Assembly (NCBI GenBank): GCA_039812985.1
Contig: JBDHUL010000002.1
Span: 1-56,588 of the forward strand
Origin: JAPUDS01 sp039812985
Lineage (GTDB): Bacteria; Patescibacteriota; Saccharimonadia; Saccharimonadales; Saccharimonadaceae
Length of the DNA: 56,588 nt
Direction of reading: 5' to 3'
Made by a program: the position numbers and the translations under genes. Below the pieces are notes generated by a model. That model searched no databases. It had not been told where the DNA came from and saw only the letters and a list, made by a program, of their open reading frames with translations. Positions within the stretch are counted from its first letter, which is position 1, and each line of letters begins with the position of its first letter. This document shows, piece by piece, positions 56,133-56,588 of the stretch.

Positions 56133-56588
56133 CTTAAGCTTTGTTCGTTTAGTGAACGAGTGATGTCCTGTGATTGATTCCGTCAACTAATCCGGAACAA
56201 CCGTAGCACGTAGGTAGTTTAGCGGAGACTCGAAGAGGCTCCGCTGGTTATGCCTGGCTTCCCATTCCTTAAGGAAGCTTGTACGGTATGTGGTGGGGAC
56301 GCAGCCATAGAGTTTCCTGAGGTGCCGCTTCATGGCGCTCCAGATACATTCAATATGGTTGCTCATGCCAAAGTGTCCCTCACTATGATTGTAGGCCTCT
56401 CGGCTGTACCCAAGCCACTCCACGCCATTGTAGCTCGGATGGGCATCGGTGATGAGATGGCTACTATGGTCTACCCAGGACTGCAAGAACAGCTCAATAC
56501 TATCCTGCTCGGTGTCTGGGATAACCTGGAGGCGGAGCCTCCTTGTATCTACCTCAATGCCACCCATGACAATGGTTTGGCCGCCATA
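56133..56588 (-). mobile_element. Partial IS1595-type insertion sequence
   Basis: Inferred from the transposase reading in from the window edge. The right boundary is beyond the window; the left boundary is uncertain (the value given is a guess between the palindrome near 56133 and the transposase stop). No terminal inverted repeat could be compared, because only one end is present. Confidence 0.45.
56187..56588 (-). CDS. IS1595-family transposase, C-terminal part
   Basis: The last about 133 residues of an ISXO2-like DDE transposase; the gene continues past the window edge at its 5' side, so the N-terminal zinc-ribbon part is not visible. Visible motifs are VMGGIEVD at the first acidic strand, LITDAHPSYNG with the second Asp, and MSNHIECIWSAMKRHLRKLYG with the terminal Glu/Asn motif of this family. 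The frame is open to its stop at 56187. Between 56101 and 56186 AAGCTTAAGCTT is a 12-bp palindrome, but an IS end could not be placed. Confidence 0.85.
   Translation of the reverse strand, partial: YGGQTIVMGGIEVDTRRLRLQVIPDTEQDSIELFLQSWVDHSSHLITDAHPSYNGVEWLGYSREAYNHSEGHFGMSNHIECIWSAMKRHLRKLYGCVPTTYRTSFLKEWEARHNQRSLFESPLNYLRATVVPD

Noticed and set aside
1..56588. CRISPR array, prophage, tRNA or rRNA genes
   Set aside because: No regularly spaced repeats, phage structural genes, tRNA cloverleaf or rRNA sequence was seen.

Overview
The window looks like part of a small-genome Candidate Phyla Radiation bacterium, most likely Candidatus Saccharibacteria (TM7). This is inference from gene content, not from a database search. 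Genes are tightly packed and often overlap by 4-77 bp. TGA is used as a stop (for example glyS, ftsW, the histidine kinase at 7271), which argues against the recoded Gracilibacteria/Absconditabacteria. Several proteins are shorter than their usual relatives (XseA, MraZ). Many are membrane or cell-envelope proteins with no clear family. No tRNA, rRNA or CRISPR array was seen.

Layout. 1-3.7 kb: a hypothetical gene, then on the minus strand rpmA (L27), a proline-rich membrane protein and a TrmG10-type RNA methylase. 3.7-21.3 kb, mostly plus strand: a YbhN-like membrane protein, xseAB, a small methyltransferase, a cytosolic histidine kinase/receiver pair coupled to recO, glyS, a NUDIX hydrolase, an FKBP isomerase, a DUF2871 protein, a CYTH protein, an EF-hand protein, an Excalibur protein, a CNNM/CBS protein, pheA, a GH1 glycosidase, yvcK, a HAD hydrolase, a GNAT acetyltransferase and galU. 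21.4-30.8 kb: two small genes, then the division/wall cluster mraZ-rsmH-ftsL-ftsI-mraY-ftsW-murG-ftsQ. 31.5-41.6 kb, mostly minus strand: a TraG/VirD4-like ATPase, a sigma-region-4/HARE-type DNA-binding protein, topA, a secreted beta-helix protein and dprA. 41.6-56.6 kb: a probable structured RNA with its own promoter and terminator, a Fur/Zur-type regulator divergent from a ZIP zinc transporter, pth, der, a pseudouridine synthase, a two-component pair, a VIT-type transporter, a P-type Ca2+ ATPase, a GH5 glycanase, an APH-like kinase and the end of an IS1595-type transposase.

How it works together. The central cluster supplies lipid I/II synthesis (MraY, MurG), lipid II polymerisation and crosslinking (FtsW, FtsI) and divisome structure (FtsL, FtsQ). 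It is probably self-regulated by MraZ through GTGGGTAG repeats that sit between the -35 and -10 boxes of mraZ. DprA, RecO, XseAB and the TraG-like ATPase fit DNA uptake and processing, a trait known for Saccharibacteria. Metal handling is prominent: Zur-like/ZIP, VIT, Ca2+ ATPase, CNNM, and EF-hand and Excalibur proteins.

The most striking signals are regulatory. About a dozen genes have a TATAAT-like box only 5-9 bp before the start codon and no Shine-Dalgarno sequence, so they look leaderless. Three divergent gene pairs have 20-23 bp between start codons, with two face-to-face -10 boxes overlapping; two of these share the 13-mer CCAGTATAATACA. The best candidate for something undescribed is the roughly 335-nt structured RNA at 41649-41983. 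It has a TTGACT-17-TAATAT promoter, several nested helices and a perfect 12-bp terminator stem, and I could not match it to tmRNA, RNase P, SRP or 6S RNA.
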